From contig NZ_LJIC01000173.1 in NCBI RefSeq assembly GCF_001295845.1, positions 1 to 45,106 on the forward strand: a stretch of 45,106 nucleotides of DNA, written 5' to 3'. The stretch comes from Rhodopseudomonas sp. AAP120. Its GTDB lineage: Bacteria; Pseudomonadota; Alphaproteobacteria; Rhizobiales; Xanthobacteraceae. Position numbers and translations under genes: made by a program. The notes below the pieces were generated by a model. That model was not told where the DNA came from, ran no database searches, and saw nothing but the letters and a program-made list of their open reading frames with translations. Shown here piece by piece: positions 1-9,143 of this stretch; within the stretch, counting starts at the first letter, position 1; every line of letters begins with the position of its first letter.

Positions 1-44
1 CATCCTTCGAGACGCCCGGCTTCGCCGGGCTCCTCAGGATGAGG
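1..44. repeat. Palindromic intergenic repeat, probably cut by the window edge
   Basis: The segment begins CATCCT and ends AGGATG, and has an inner GCCCGGC-TTC-GCCGGGC hairpin. This is the shape of a dispersed palindromic element that is common between genes in Rhodopseudomonas and Bradyrhizobium. It encodes nothing. The bases from 45 to 160 hold no other feature I can support. Confidence 0.55.
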
Positions 45-160
45 ACTCAGTGCAATGTGGAGCGGGCCATAGCGCTTCAATCGATCGATGAACCGCTCTA
101 GTCTGAACGTCCGTTTCCGATTCTCATCTCTGCTTCTACGCATGTCGCCGTGCGAGGCGC

Positions 161-658
161 GTGAAGCCTTCAAGTCCCTGCAGGTCCGCCGTGAACCCGA
201 TCCTCGTCGCCTTCGCCGTCGCCATCCTGGTCGGGTTGCTCGGCGGATCGCTCACCGACACCGGCGCCTGGTATCAAAGCCTCAGCAAGCCGTCCTGGCA
301 GCCGCCGGACTGGGCGTTCGGGCCGGCCTGGACGGTGATCTTCGCGCTTGCCGCGATGTCGGCGGTCTATGCCTGGCGCGGTGCGGCGACCCGGGCACAG
401 CGCGAGGCGGTGATCGGCATCTTCGCCGCCAACGGCTTCTTCAACGTGTTGTGGAGCATGTTGTTCTTCACCATCCAGCGGCCCGACTGGGCGCTGCTAG
501 AGGTGCCGCTGCTGTGGCTGTCGGTGCTGGTCGGGATCGTGGCGTTCTGGCGCAGGTCGCGCGCCGCGAGCTACTACCTCGTGCCGTATCTGCTGTGGGT
601 GAGCTTCGCGGCGTATCTCAATTGGACGGTGGTCCGGCTCAACGCGCCGTTCTCATGA
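161..658 (+). CDS. tspO: TspO/MBR-family tryptophan-rich sensory membrane protein
   Basis: The 165-residue product has five hydrophobic segments and the tryptophan/proline-rich pattern of the TspO/peripheral benzodiazepine receptor family, for example SKPSWQPPDWAFGPAW near residue 42 and NVLWSMLFF near residue 95. Family members bind tetrapyrroles in the membrane. In Rhodobacter, TspO lowers photosynthesis gene expression when oxygen is present, so a site beside a pigment cluster makes sense. The start is uncertain: GTG at 161 has GAGG close upstream, while GTG at 191 (MNPILVAF) would give 155 residues and a more typical N-terminus. Family assignment is firm; the regulatory role here is inferred from relatives. 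Confidence 0.85.
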   Translation: MKPSSPCRSAVNPILVAFAVAILVGLLGGSLTDTGAWYQSLSKPSWQPPDWAFGPAWTVIFALAAMSAVYAWRGAATRAQREAVIGIFAANGFFNVLWSMLFFTIQRPDWALLEVPLLWLSVLVGIVAFWRRSRAASYYLVPYLLWVSFAAYLNWTVVRLNAPFS

Positions 659-689
659 CCCTTGGCCGTCCGCGGTCACGCATTCCGGG

Positions 690-974
690 ATGCCCGCTAT
701 GTCGATGATGTCCGAACTGTTCGCCAGAGGCGTGCTGGTCGATGTCGTGCTGGCGTTCCTGGTGGTCGAGGCGGTCGCGATCGTCGGCTACTGGCTGTGG
801 CGCAAACGGGGGATCGCCCCGGCCGACTTCCTGCCGGGCCTGTGCTCCGGTGCCCTAATGCTGTTGGCGCTGCGAATGGTTATCGCTGGCACCTCGTGGG
901 TGCTGCCTTCAGTTTGCCTCATGGTTGCGGGGCTCGCTCATCTCGTCGACGTCCGGCGGCGCTGGCGGAATTGA
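690..974 (+). CDS. Small membrane protein of unknown function
   Basis: A 94-residue protein with three likely membrane helices (about residues 10-35, 47-65 and 70-84) and a basic end, RRRWRN. I do not recognise the family. It lies 31 bases after tspO on the same strand and may be co-transcribed. ATG codons at 690, 699, 705 and 708 are all possible starts; the one at 699 has GGGA eight bases upstream. The base composition is like that of the neighbours, so it is probably a real gene, but nothing in the sequence points to a specific job. Confidence 0.55.
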   Translation: MPAMSMMSELFARGVLVDVVLAFLVVEAVAIVGYWLWRKRGIAPADFLPGLCSGALMLLALRMVIAGTSWVLPSVCLMVAGLAHLVDVRRRWRN

Positions 975-1020
975 CCGCGGCCGGCATGGTGCCTTCCGCC
1001 CGGTAGTCCCCCGAATCGAA

Positions 1021-1052
1021 GGGCCCCGATCTGATTGCTCAGACCGGGGCCC
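1021..1052 (-). terminator. Hairpin downstream of cycA
   Basis: GGGCCCCGATCTG (1021-1033) pairs with CAGACCGGGGCCC (1040-1052): 13 base pairs with one mismatch around the loop ATTGCT. It sits 30 bases past the cycA stop codon on the minus strand, where an intrinsic terminator is expected. The T-run after it on the minus strand is weak. Confidence 0.55.
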
Positions 1053-1082
1053 GGGTCGATGCAGTCGCTGTGCAGGGAACGC

Positions 1083-1508
1083 TTAGTTCGCCTTCAGGGT
1101 CGCCAGATAGGCCGCGACGTCCTTGCGCTGCTGCTCGTTGGCGAGCTTGAAGGTCATCTTGGTCGAGCCGGTCGCCTTGTCGGCCTGGCCCTTGTCGGTC
1201 AGGAACTTCTTCAGGAACGAGTTCGGATCGGCCAGATACTCGACGACGTTTTCCTGCGACCAGACCAGACCGGCTTCGCCGGCAGCGTGGTTGAGCGGCG
1301 AATAGGTGAAGCCGGCCGCGGTGCCGGTCTTGCGGCCGATCACGCCGCCGAGCGCCGGACCGACCATGTTCTTGTCGGCGCGGTGGCAGGTCTGGCACTG
1401 CTTGAACACCGCCTCGCCCTTCGCGGCGTCCTGCGCCGAGGCGATGCCCGTCGACAGAGATCCGGCGGCAGCGGTGATAGTGATGATTGCGAGAAGTTTA
1501 CGGACCAC
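1083..1508 (-). CDS. cycA: Cytochrome c2, periplasmic electron carrier
   Basis: The 141-residue precursor has a Sec signal peptide cut near ASA-QDAAK (residues 24-26), a heme motif CQTCH at 38-42 and the axial methionine in STKMTF (Met118), with the class I cytochrome c fold expected between them. Cytochrome c2 carries electrons from the cytochrome bc1 complex to the photo-oxidised reaction centre, and also serves respiration. The length fits c2/c550 proteins. It is transcribed away from ppsR2, and its upstream region holds a perfect PpsR-type palindrome and an FNR/FixK-like box, which suggests control by light/redox and oxygen. The symbol cycA follows usage in this genus. Confidence 0.93.
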   Translation of the reverse strand: MVRKLLAIITITAAAGSLSTGIASAQDAAKGEAVFKQCQTCHRADKNMVGPALGGVIGRKTGTAAGFTYSPLNHAAGEAGLVWSQENVVEYLADPNSFLKKFLTDKGQADKATGSTKMTFKLANEQQRKDVAAYLATLKAN

Positions 1509-1602
1509 GTCTCTCTCCTAGATCTCGTCGTTTGCGCCCATGGAATGGGGGCCCTCTTGGGGCCTGGACCAACGCGCTATCCAAACTCTTTCTAAGGTAA
1601 TC

Positions 1603-1620
1603 TGTAAAGCTGTTCTGACA
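1603..1620. promoter_or_regulatory. PpsR/CrtJ operator palindrome
   Basis: TGTAAAGCTGTTCTGACA matches the known PpsR/CrtJ operator consensus TGT-N12-ACA exactly. It lies about 95 bases upstream of the cycA start codon and about 200 bases upstream of ppsR2, so it could control either gene, including autoregulation of ppsR2. Confidence 0.7.
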
Positions 1621-1662
1621 CTAAGTGTTCCGTCCGACTGGACGATTTTGGAAGGTATCGCC

Positions 1663-1676
1663 TTGATTTCGCGCAA
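1663..1676. promoter_or_regulatory. Imperfect FNR/FixK-type box
   Basis: TTGATTTCGCGCAA fits TTG-N8-CAA with a full TTGAT left half and a degenerate right half (CGCAA instead of ATCAA). FixK/FNR proteins activate genes under low oxygen in this group. It lies about 155 bases from cycA and 147 from ppsR2. The match is imperfect and could be chance. Confidence 0.35.
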
Positions 1677-1823
1677 TAAAGTTACGGAATAGGCAATTTG
1701 GCGAATTTCCTTGAATATTCAGCGACGCTTCCACTTGTCATTGGCATAATGTCTGCATAATTCGTTTGGGCGCGACCGTTCGATTGCCGTCTCCCGACGC
1801 CGGAACCGCCTGCGAGTGGAGCG

Positions 1824-3203
1824 ATGTCTGCCAAACCAGTACAGCCTGACATCACGCTGTTGCTCGATATGGACGGCGTGATCCGCGACGCGAGCCTGTC
1901 GCCAGCGCTGTCCGAGGAGAGCGTCGAGGCGTGGCTTGGTCGCGCCTGGACCGATATTGCCGGTGAAGAGGGCGGCGACAAGGTGCGCCGCATGGTCGAG
2001 GATGCGCGCACCAGCGGCATCTCGGCGTTTCGCCAGATCAATCAGCGCTTTCCTTCCGGCACCGAAATCCCGATCGAATTCACCACCATGCTGCTGGGCG
2101 ATCGCACCGGCATGCTGGCGGTTGGAAAGAATCTCCAGGCGGTCACCGAACTACATTCGCGGCTGATTGCGGCGCAGCAGACCATCGAGCGCGATTACTG
2201 GCGCCTGCGCGAAATGGAGACGCGCTATCGGCTGGTGTTCGACGCCGCCACCGAAGCCGTCCTGATCGTCTCCGCCAATGATCTGAAGATCGTCGAAGCC
2301 AACCGGGCTGCGGTTCAGGCGCTGAGCGGGATCGATCGCGGCAATGAGGATGTCACCGGCCGTGATCTCTTGCTGGAGATCGCCGAAGTGGATCGCGAGG
2401 CGGTGCGCGAGATGCTGGTGCGCGTGCGCGACCGCGGCAAGGCGTTGAGTATTCTCGTTCACCTCGGCCGCGACGTGCGGCCCTGGATGGTCCGCGGTTC
2501 GCTGGTGTCGTCGGAGCGCGGCCAGGTGTTCCTACTGCAGTTCGCACCGGTGGCGACAACGTCGCGCGGTGACGACCGCTCCGAGCCGACAGTCTTGAAG
2601 ACGCTGATCGACCGGGTGCCCGATGGCTTCGTGGCGCTCGATTCGGCTGGCGTAATCCGCCATGCCAATCAGGCGTTTCTCGATCTCGTGCAGATCGGCT
2701 CCAAGGGCTCGGCAATCGGCGAGTCGCTCGGGCGTTGGCTGACGCAGCCGGGCGCCGATCTCTCGGCATTGCTGTCGCATCTGCAGCGCTACAAGACGGT
2801 CCGGCTGTTCCAGACCACCATCCGTGGCGAGCTCGGCAGCGAAACCGAAGTCGAGATCTCCGCCGTCGATGGCGACGACCACAACTATGTCGGCGTGCTG
2901 ATCCGCAACGTGTCGCGCCGTCTCACCGGCGGCGAAACCGACGCGCTGCGTGCGGCGCTCGGGCCGATCAGCAAGCAACTCGGCCGCTCGTCGCTGCGCA
3001 AGCTGGTCAAGAATACGGTCGGCATCGTCGAGCGCCACTACGTCAAGGAAGCGCTCGAACTGACCAAAGGCAATCGTACCGCTACCGCCGAATTGCTCGG
3101 CTTGAGCCGGCAAAGCCTCTATGCCAAGCTTGCCCGCTACGGACTCGACGACAAGGGGTCCCTGTCTCAGGACGATTTACCCGACGACGACTCTGAGGAC
3201 TAA
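1824..3203 (+). CDS. ppsR2: PpsR-type photosynthesis gene repressor
   Basis: The 459-residue protein has the PpsR/CrtJ layout: an N-terminal PAS-like region (DITLLLDMDGVIRDA, residues 9-23), a helical linker near 110-130, a PAS domain from about 135 (YRLVFDAATEAVLIV), a second PAS from about 262 (VPDGFVALDSAGVIRHAN) and a Fis-type helix-turn-helix at the end (GNRTATAELLGLSRQSLYAKLARYGL region, about 415-440). It should bind TGT-N12-ACA sites and repress bch, puh and antenna genes. Both arginines of LSRQSLYAKLARYGL are present, so the recognition helix looks intact. The protein contains no cysteine at all, unlike Rhodobacter PpsR/CrtJ, which uses cysteines for redox response. The adjacent phytochrome gene is its known partner in this genus. 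From memory, laboratory strain CGA009 carries a substitution in this helix; this copy shows none that I can recognise. Confidence 0.92.
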   Translation: MSAKPVQPDITLLLDMDGVIRDASLSPALSEESVEAWLGRAWTDIAGEEGGDKVRRMVEDARTSGISAFRQINQRFPSGTEIPIEFTTMLLGDRTGMLAVGKNLQAVTELHSRLIAAQQTIERDYWRLREMETRYRLVFDAATEAVLIVSANDLKIVEANRAAVQALSGIDRGNEDVTGRDLLLEIAEVDREAVREMLVRVRDRGKALSILVHLGRDVRPWMVRGSLVSSERGQVFLLQFAPVATTSRGDDRSEPTVLKTLIDRVPDGFVALDSAGVIRHANQAFLDLVQIGSKGSAIGESLGRWLTQPGADLSALLSHLQRYKTVRLFQTTIRGELGSETEVEISAVDGDDHNYVGVLIRNVSRRLTGGETDALRAALGPISKQLGRSSLRKLVKNTVGIVERHYVKEALELTKGNRTATAELLGLSRQSLYAKLARYGLDDKGSLSQDDLPDDDSED

Positions 3204-5402
3204 TTGGCCGTTCAACCGACCAGCTTGCCCGCATTTGGAACCGCCGACCTTTCGAACTGCGAGCAGGAGCAAATCCACCTCGCGGCCTCGATCCAGCCGC
3301 ACGGTGCGCTGTTGGCCGTCAGCGAGCCGGATCATCGCGTCATCCAGGCCAGCGCCAACGCGGCAGAATTCCTCAACATCGCGAACGTCCTCGGGCTGCC
3401 ACTCGCGGAGCTCGAAGGCGATCTGCTGATCCGGATCCTGCCGCATCTCGATCCGAAGCTCGACGGAATGCCGGTGGCCGTGCGTTGCCGGATCGGCAAA
3501 CCGAGCGTCGAATTCGACGTGCTGATCCATCGTCCTCCGGAAGGCGGACTGATCATCGAGCTGGAGCGCGCCGGCCCGCCCTTGGATTTGCAGACGACGG
3601 TCGGGCAGGCGCTCGACAAGATCCGAACATCGAATTCCATCCGCGCGTTGTGCGATGAAGCCGCGCTGCTGTTGCAGGAGCGTACCGGCTACGATCGGGT
3701 GATGGTTTACCGGTTCGATGAAGAGGGCCACGGCGAGGTCTTCTCCGAGCGCCATGCGGCCGGCCTGGAATCCTATCTCGGCAACCGCTATCCGGCGTCC
3801 GACATCCCCCAGATCGCCCGGCGGCTCTACGAGCGCCAGCGCGTGCGGGTCCTGGTCGATGTCGGCTACGAGCCGGTGCCGCTGCGACCGCGACTGTCGC
3901 CTTTGACCGGACGCGACCTCGACATGTCGAGCTGTTTCTTGCGCTCGATGTCGCCGATCCATCTTCAGTATCTGCAGAACATGGGCGTGCGCGCGACGCT
4001 GGTCGTCTCGCTGATGGTCGGCGGCAAGCTTTGGGGGCTCGTCGCCTGCCATCACTATCAGCCGCGCTTCATCCATTTCGAACTACGCGCGGTGTGCGAG
4101 CTGCTGGCCGAGGCGATCGCGACGCGCATCACCGCGCTGGAGAGCTTCGCCCAGAGTCAGTCCGAGCTGTTCGTGCAGCGACTCGAGCAGCGTATGATCG
4201 AGGCGATTTCGCGGGAAGGCGACTGGCGCGCGGCGATCTTCGATGCGTCGCAGTCGATTCTGCAGCCGGTTCGAGCCAGTGGCGCTGCGCTGGTCTACGA
4301 AGGGCAGGTGGCCACGATCGGCGAAGTTCCCGGTACGCACGACATTCGCGAGATTGCCGCCTGGCTCACCAAGCAGCCGCGCGCCTCGGTGATCGCGACC
4401 TCGTCGCTCGGCCTCGACGTCCGCGATTTTTCGCCGTTGACCGCGGTCGCCAGCGGCCTGGCCGCGGCGCCTGTCTCGAACCACCCGGGCGAGTTCCTGA
4501 TGTGGTTCAGGCCGGAGCGCGTCCGCACCGTCACCTGGGGCGGCGATCCGAAAAAGCCGTTCGTGATCGGCAACACGCCGGCCGATCTGTCGCCGCGTCG
4601 ATCCTTCGCCAAATGGAATCAGGTCGTAGAAGGCACGTCCGATCCATGGACGCCGGCTGATCTCGCGGCGGCGCGGACCATCGGTCAGTCCGTGGCGGAC
4701 ATCGTGCTGCAGTTCCGCGCGGTGCGAACCCTGATTGCACAGGAGCAGCTCGATCAGTTCTCGCGCCAGGTCGCGACGTCGGATCATCCGGTGGTGATCG
4801 CCGATATCGAAGGCAAGATCCTGTTGATCAACGACGCTTTCATCTCGATGCTGCCGCAGGGCTATCCGCCCGTGCATCGGCTCGAGGATCTGGCGCTGGC
4901 GTTTCTCGATCCGTTCGACTTCAGGCGTAATGTCGGTGAACTGATCGAACGTCAGCGCGGCTGGCGCGGCGAATTGCTGCTCAGGGGGGCCGGTGGCGAA
5001 ACGAAGTCGCTCGTGGTGCGGGCCGACCCGGTGGTGCCGTCGCGTGACCGCGCGCTCGGCTTCGTGCTGATCTTCAACGACAACGCCGACCGCAGGGCCG
5101 CCGAAGCAGCCCGCGGCCGCTTTCAGGAAGGTATCCTCGAGAGCAGCCGGACCACTGGGTTGCGGCTCGATTCGCAATCAGGCCTCGTCTACCAGAACCT
5201 GCTGTCTTCGGTCGTCGAGAACGCGCAGCTCGCGGCCCTGGAAATCACCTATGGGGTCGAGACCGGGCGGATCGCCGACATGCTCGAGGGCGTCCGCGAT
5301 TCCACGTTGCGCACCGCTGAAGTGCTGCAGCACCTGATGCTGCATGCTTCGCGCACCTCGGCGAATCAAAATTCTACCAAGCCCGGAAAGACCAAGAGCT
5401 GA
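3204..5402 (+). CDS. bphP: Bacteriophytochrome photoreceptor (PpsR antagonist)
   Basis: This 732-residue red/far-red photoreceptor has the PAS-GAF-PHY core (about 1-510). Visible marks are the biliverdin-attachment Cys19 in LSNCEQEQIH, PASDIP at 197-202, His253 in SPIHLQ, His283/284 in CHHYQPR, and PRRSF of the PHY tongue at 464-468. After it come one PAS domain (about 520-635) and a short helical tail. No H-box with kinase N and G boxes is visible, so it is not a classical histidine kinase. In this genus the orthologue (BphP1) relieves PpsR2 repression by direct binding. Translation starts at TTG immediately after the ppsR2 stop (TAATTG), suggesting coupled translation. The frame is open throughout, whereas from memory the CGA009 copy is frameshifted. 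Confidence 0.93.
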   Translation: MAVQPTSLPAFGTADLSNCEQEQIHLAASIQPHGALLAVSEPDHRVIQASANAAEFLNIANVLGLPLAELEGDLLIRILPHLDPKLDGMPVAVRCRIGKPSVEFDVLIHRPPEGGLIIELERAGPPLDLQTTVGQALDKIRTSNSIRALCDEAALLLQERTGYDRVMVYRFDEEGHGEVFSERHAAGLESYLGNRYPASDIPQIARRLYERQRVRVLVDVGYEPVPLRPRLSPLTGRDLDMSSCFLRSMSPIHLQYLQNMGVRATLVVSLMVGGKLWGLVACHHYQPRFIHFELRAVCELLAEAIATRITALESFAQSQSELFVQRLEQRMIEAISREGDWRAAIFDASQSILQPVRASGAALVYEGQVATIGEVPGTHDIREIAAWLTKQPRASVIATSSLGLDVRDFSPLTAVASGLAAAPVSNHPGEFLMWFRPERVRTVTWGGDPKKPFVIGNTPADLSPRRSFAKWNQVVEGTSDPWTPADLAAARTIGQSVADIVLQFRAVRTLIAQEQLDQFSRQVATSDHPVVIADIEGKILLINDAFISMLPQGYPPVHRLEDLALAFLDPFDFRRNVGELIERQRGWRGELLLRGAGGETKSLVVRADPVVPSRDRALGFVLIFNDNADRRAAEAARGRFQEGILESSRTTGLRLDSQSGLVYQNLLSSVVENAQLAALEITYGVETGRIADMLEGVRDSTLRTAEVLQHLMLHASRTSANQNSTKPGKTKS

Positions 5403-6080
5403 CTAAGATGGCGCAGCCTCGCCGGCGAGGCTGCGCTGAACCGCGATCGAGAGCGCGATGTTGCACTCGAATGCCAGCGCGCCTTCCGCGATGATCGCAT
5501 CCGGATCGGGCGCCGCGGCGCCTGCCAATTCCAACGCTTGGCGATAGCCGGCCTTCAATGCCGCCGGCTCGGCGATCGCCGAGAAATCGTAATGCGTCAG
5601 TTCGGGCTCACCGAGCCCGAGCGATTTCTCCAGCAGACGCTTCACGATCTGCCCGCCATTCAAATCGCCGAGATAGCGCGTATAAGCGTGTGCAATGAGC
5701 CGGCTGCCGTCGCCGCCCGCGGCTTGCGCGATGGTGCGCGCATAAGCCTCACCCTCCGGCAAAAGCGGCGGCTGATCGTCGCTGTCCGGCCCGGTCAGCG
5801 CTGCCAGATCGGCTGCGATCGCGGCAGCCCGCGCCAGGCGATAGCGCGCCAGCGGTGCTAGGATTGGATTGTGGCGATGGCGTTCGAGCCCGTCTTCAAT
5901 CTCGCGATAGGCGGGCTGCAGATTGCGCAGCAGCAGCGCATAACCCCGCCGGCTGGCAGCGCCGCGCAGCATGTCGGCGATGAACCCGGTGCGCTCCGCT
6001 TCGAGATGCAGTGCTTTGGTACTAACGTAAAGTGCGGTCACGACGCTGGGTGCGCCGCTCTCCGCGGTAACTGCGGCCAT
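5403..6080 (-). CDS. hmuO: Heme oxygenase (biliverdin supply for the phytochrome)
   Basis: The 225-residue protein matches the heme oxygenase family: KALHLEAERTGFI with the likely proximal His25, YALLLRNLQPAYREIEDGL, and a distal helix segment YLGDLNGGQIV. It would open heme to biliverdin IXalpha, the chromophore of BphP. Its stop codon abuts the stop codon of bphP on the other strand, so the two genes converge with no spacer. The gene is also named bphO or ho1 in relatives. The last codons lie within a 26-base perfect palindrome. The function is well supported by family and context. Confidence 0.9.
   Translation of the reverse strand: MAAVTAESGAPSVVTALYVSTKALHLEAERTGFIADMLRGAASRRGYALLLRNLQPAYREIEDGLERHRHNPILAPLARYRLARAAAIAADLAALTGPDSDDQPPLLPEGEAYARTIAQAAGGDGSRLIAHAYTRYLGDLNGGQIVKRLLEKSLGLGEPELTHYDFSAIAEPAALKAGYRQALELAGAAAPDPDAIIAEGALAFECNIALSIAVQRSLAGEAAPS
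5411..5436. terminator. Perfect 26-base palindrome at the bphP/hmuO convergence
   Basis: GCGCAGCCTCGCC (5411-5423) is followed directly by its exact reverse complement (5424-5436). It lies 9 bases past the bphP stop codon and inside the last codons of hmuO. Placed between two converging genes, it could act as a two-way transcription stop, but neither side has a strong T-run. Confidence 0.5.
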
Positions 6081-6146
6081 TTCACCTTCCCCGGCTAGAC
6101 ACAGCCTTATAGCAGAGCCGAGTCCGGACGGCGAATACGGGAAGCA

Positions 6147-7034
6147 TCACCTGCGTCCCTTCAGCATTGGCAGAAGCGCACGGGCGAGCTGGGGCGCGTG
6201 CGCGCCGTCGGTGGCGCTCATATCTGCGCCGAGAGCGTTCGCAAGCTCTGGCCGGTCGACCAGGATCGGGCCGCCAACGATCACGCCGATCCGGCGATTG
6301 CGGGAATCTCGGCGCACGTCCTGGATCAGGCGCTTCAATTCGTCGAGCCGCCGATCACTGGTGACCGAGAAGCCGATCAGGTCGAACCAGCGCTCCGTCA
6401 CCAGCGATGCAAGCTCGCGGCGCGAACCGAAAGGTCCGGTGCAGATATCCCAGCCGTCGTGCCGGAAGAATTCCGCCACCATCGCCAGGCCGAAACTGTG
6501 CTGCTCGCCCGGGATCGTCGTGAGCAACACCGCGCCGATGCGCTGAAGGTTGTTCGCTTCCAAATGGCTCTCGCCGACGTGGCGAAGGATTCGATGCAGC
6601 CTGCTCACGCCAAGCGTGACGTTCGCGAAGTCGGTGGTGTCCTCCTCCCACATCTCGCCGAGGCGACGCGCCACCGGGGCGAGCAGGTTGAGGAAGATCA
6701 AATCAGTTGGTGTGCCGCGCGAGATAAGATTCTCGACATAGGCGAAGGCGGCACGTTCGTCCGAGCCGAGGATCAGAAGTGTGAACTGCTGCACCTCGAA
6801 CGGCGCGGCCGGATCGGCCGGAGCCGGAGTGTTCGGGAAGGACATGGAGCGCAGCGCGAGGCCAACCTGGGGGAGTATCTGAGTGTGGATCGAGCGCGCG
6901 ATACCATCGCCGACCATCGGCGGCCGATATCGCCAGATCGGTTCGGGGGGCGAAAAATCCAGAGGCACCACAGGTAGCCGGGGCCGAGCGGGAGCGGTGA
7001 CGTACGAGATCGAGAGCTCTTTCCGGTTGGTCAT
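6147..7034 (-). CDS. ppaA: PpaA/AerR-type cobalamin-binding antirepressor
   Basis: The 295-residue protein has a B12-binding cap helix region (SDERAAFAYVENLISRG to FANVTLGVSRLHRILRHVGE) followed by a vitamin B12-binding Rossmann-type domain (LLTTIPGEQHSFGLAMVAEFF, ICTGPFGSRREL, IGVIVGGPIL). The His in EQHSFG is the expected cobalt ligand. In Rhodobacter, AerR/PpaA binds cobalamin in the light and acts with CrtJ/PpsR to adjust photosynthesis gene expression. I place the start at ATG 7034, because AGAAGGGGG, a strong ribosome-binding site, lies just upstream of it; a GTG at 7052 would put that site inside the gene. It is divergent from bchF. Confidence 0.87.
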   Translation of the reverse strand: MTNRKELSISYVTAPARPRLPVVPLDFSPPEPIWRYRPPMVGDGIARSIHTQILPQVGLALRSMSFPNTPAPADPAAPFEVQQFTLLILGSDERAAFAYVENLISRGTPTDLIFLNLLAPVARRLGEMWEEDTTDFANVTLGVSRLHRILRHVGESHLEANNLQRIGAVLLTTIPGEQHSFGLAMVAEFFRHDGWDICTGPFGSRRELASLVTERWFDLIGFSVTSDRRLDELKRLIQDVRRDSRNRRIGVIVGGPILVDRPELANALGADMSATDGAHAPQLARALLPMLKGRR

Positions 7035-7105
7035 TAGATACCCCCTTCTCACCAGATAACCCGACCGGCCTCACGACCGTCAAGTTTAATTTACGTATGG
7101 TTTGG

Positions 7106-7134
7106 TTGACAGTCTCATCGTCGGGGACTAGCCT
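7106..7134 (+). promoter_or_regulatory. Sigma70-like promoter toward bchF, with a near PpsR site over the -35
   Basis: TTGACA (7106-7111) is a perfect -35 box. Seventeen bases later comes TAGCCT (7129-7134), a poor -10 box. CGT-N12-ACA (7094-7111), one base off the PpsR consensus, ends exactly on the -35 box, so a repressor there would block polymerase. The proposal is by inspection only. Confidence 0.4.
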
Positions 7135-7269
7135 TTGTCGATCAGCCGCACTTAGGGAGTAGCGCGGTGCCCAGCAGAACAGCATCAGATCAAGAAAATG
7201 AGGGTCTTGGTGCGATGGTGCCTGCCTCTTCCGCGTGTCCGTCGGTATCGCATCACCGCAATGAGGATG

Positions 7270-7287
7270 TGTCAAACATTCTTTACA
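7270..7287. promoter_or_regulatory. PpsR/CrtJ operator palindrome in front of bchF
   Basis: TGTCAAACATTCTTTACA is an exact TGT-N12-ACA match. It ends 86 bases before the ATG at 7374. An operator here would put the whole bch-puh-hemA run under PpsR2 control and supports the shorter bchF start. Confidence 0.7.
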
Positions 7288-7373
7288 TCGACAGCGTCAA
7301 AACATCTGCTGCAGCGCCGCATGGTTCGGTCGGTGCCGGAAGTGCCATTTCGGAGCCTCGGCAAGGCCTTAGG

Positions 7374-9142
<1,769 letters not shown>

Positions 9143-9143
9143 C

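Larger units (their letters stand above)
1509..1823. promoter_or_regulatory. Divergent cycA / ppsR2 control region
   Basis: This 315-base gap separates two divergent genes. It is more AT-rich than the flanking genes, especially 1590-1770. It contains the TGT-N12-ACA palindrome at 1603-1620, an overlapping ACACTAAGTGT near-palindrome at 1618-1628 and a TTGAT-N4-CGCAA box at 1663-1676. No convincing coding sequence lies in it. I could not fix transcription start sites by eye. Confidence 0.6.
7035..7373. promoter_or_regulatory. Divergent ppaA / bchF control region
   Basis: This 339-base gap is AT-rich near 7080-7110 and holds a sigma70-like promoter (7106-7134) and an exact PpsR palindrome (7270-7287). 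A frame is open from GTG 7167 into bchF, and AGGGAG lies seven bases before that GTG. However, third codon positions over 7167-7373 are only about half G or C, unlike the strongly GC3-rich bchF body, so I read it as non-coding leader. Confidence 0.6.

Noticed and set aside
1035-1595. A 186-residue plus-strand frame across cycA
   Set aside because: It is antisense to cytochrome c2 and its promoter region and has no protein-like composition.
1618-1628. ACACTAAGTGT as a separate operator
   Set aside because: It is short, overlaps the end of the PpsR palindrome and can arise from it by chance.
6198-6977. A 259-residue plus-strand frame across ppaA
   Set aside because: It is antisense to a clear B12-binding protein and has no family features.
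7167-7373. A 69-residue N-terminal extension of BchF from GTG 7167
   Set aside because: It has a good ribosome-binding site, but poor GC3 bias, no family match and a PpsR operator inside it. The start at 7374 fits the family.
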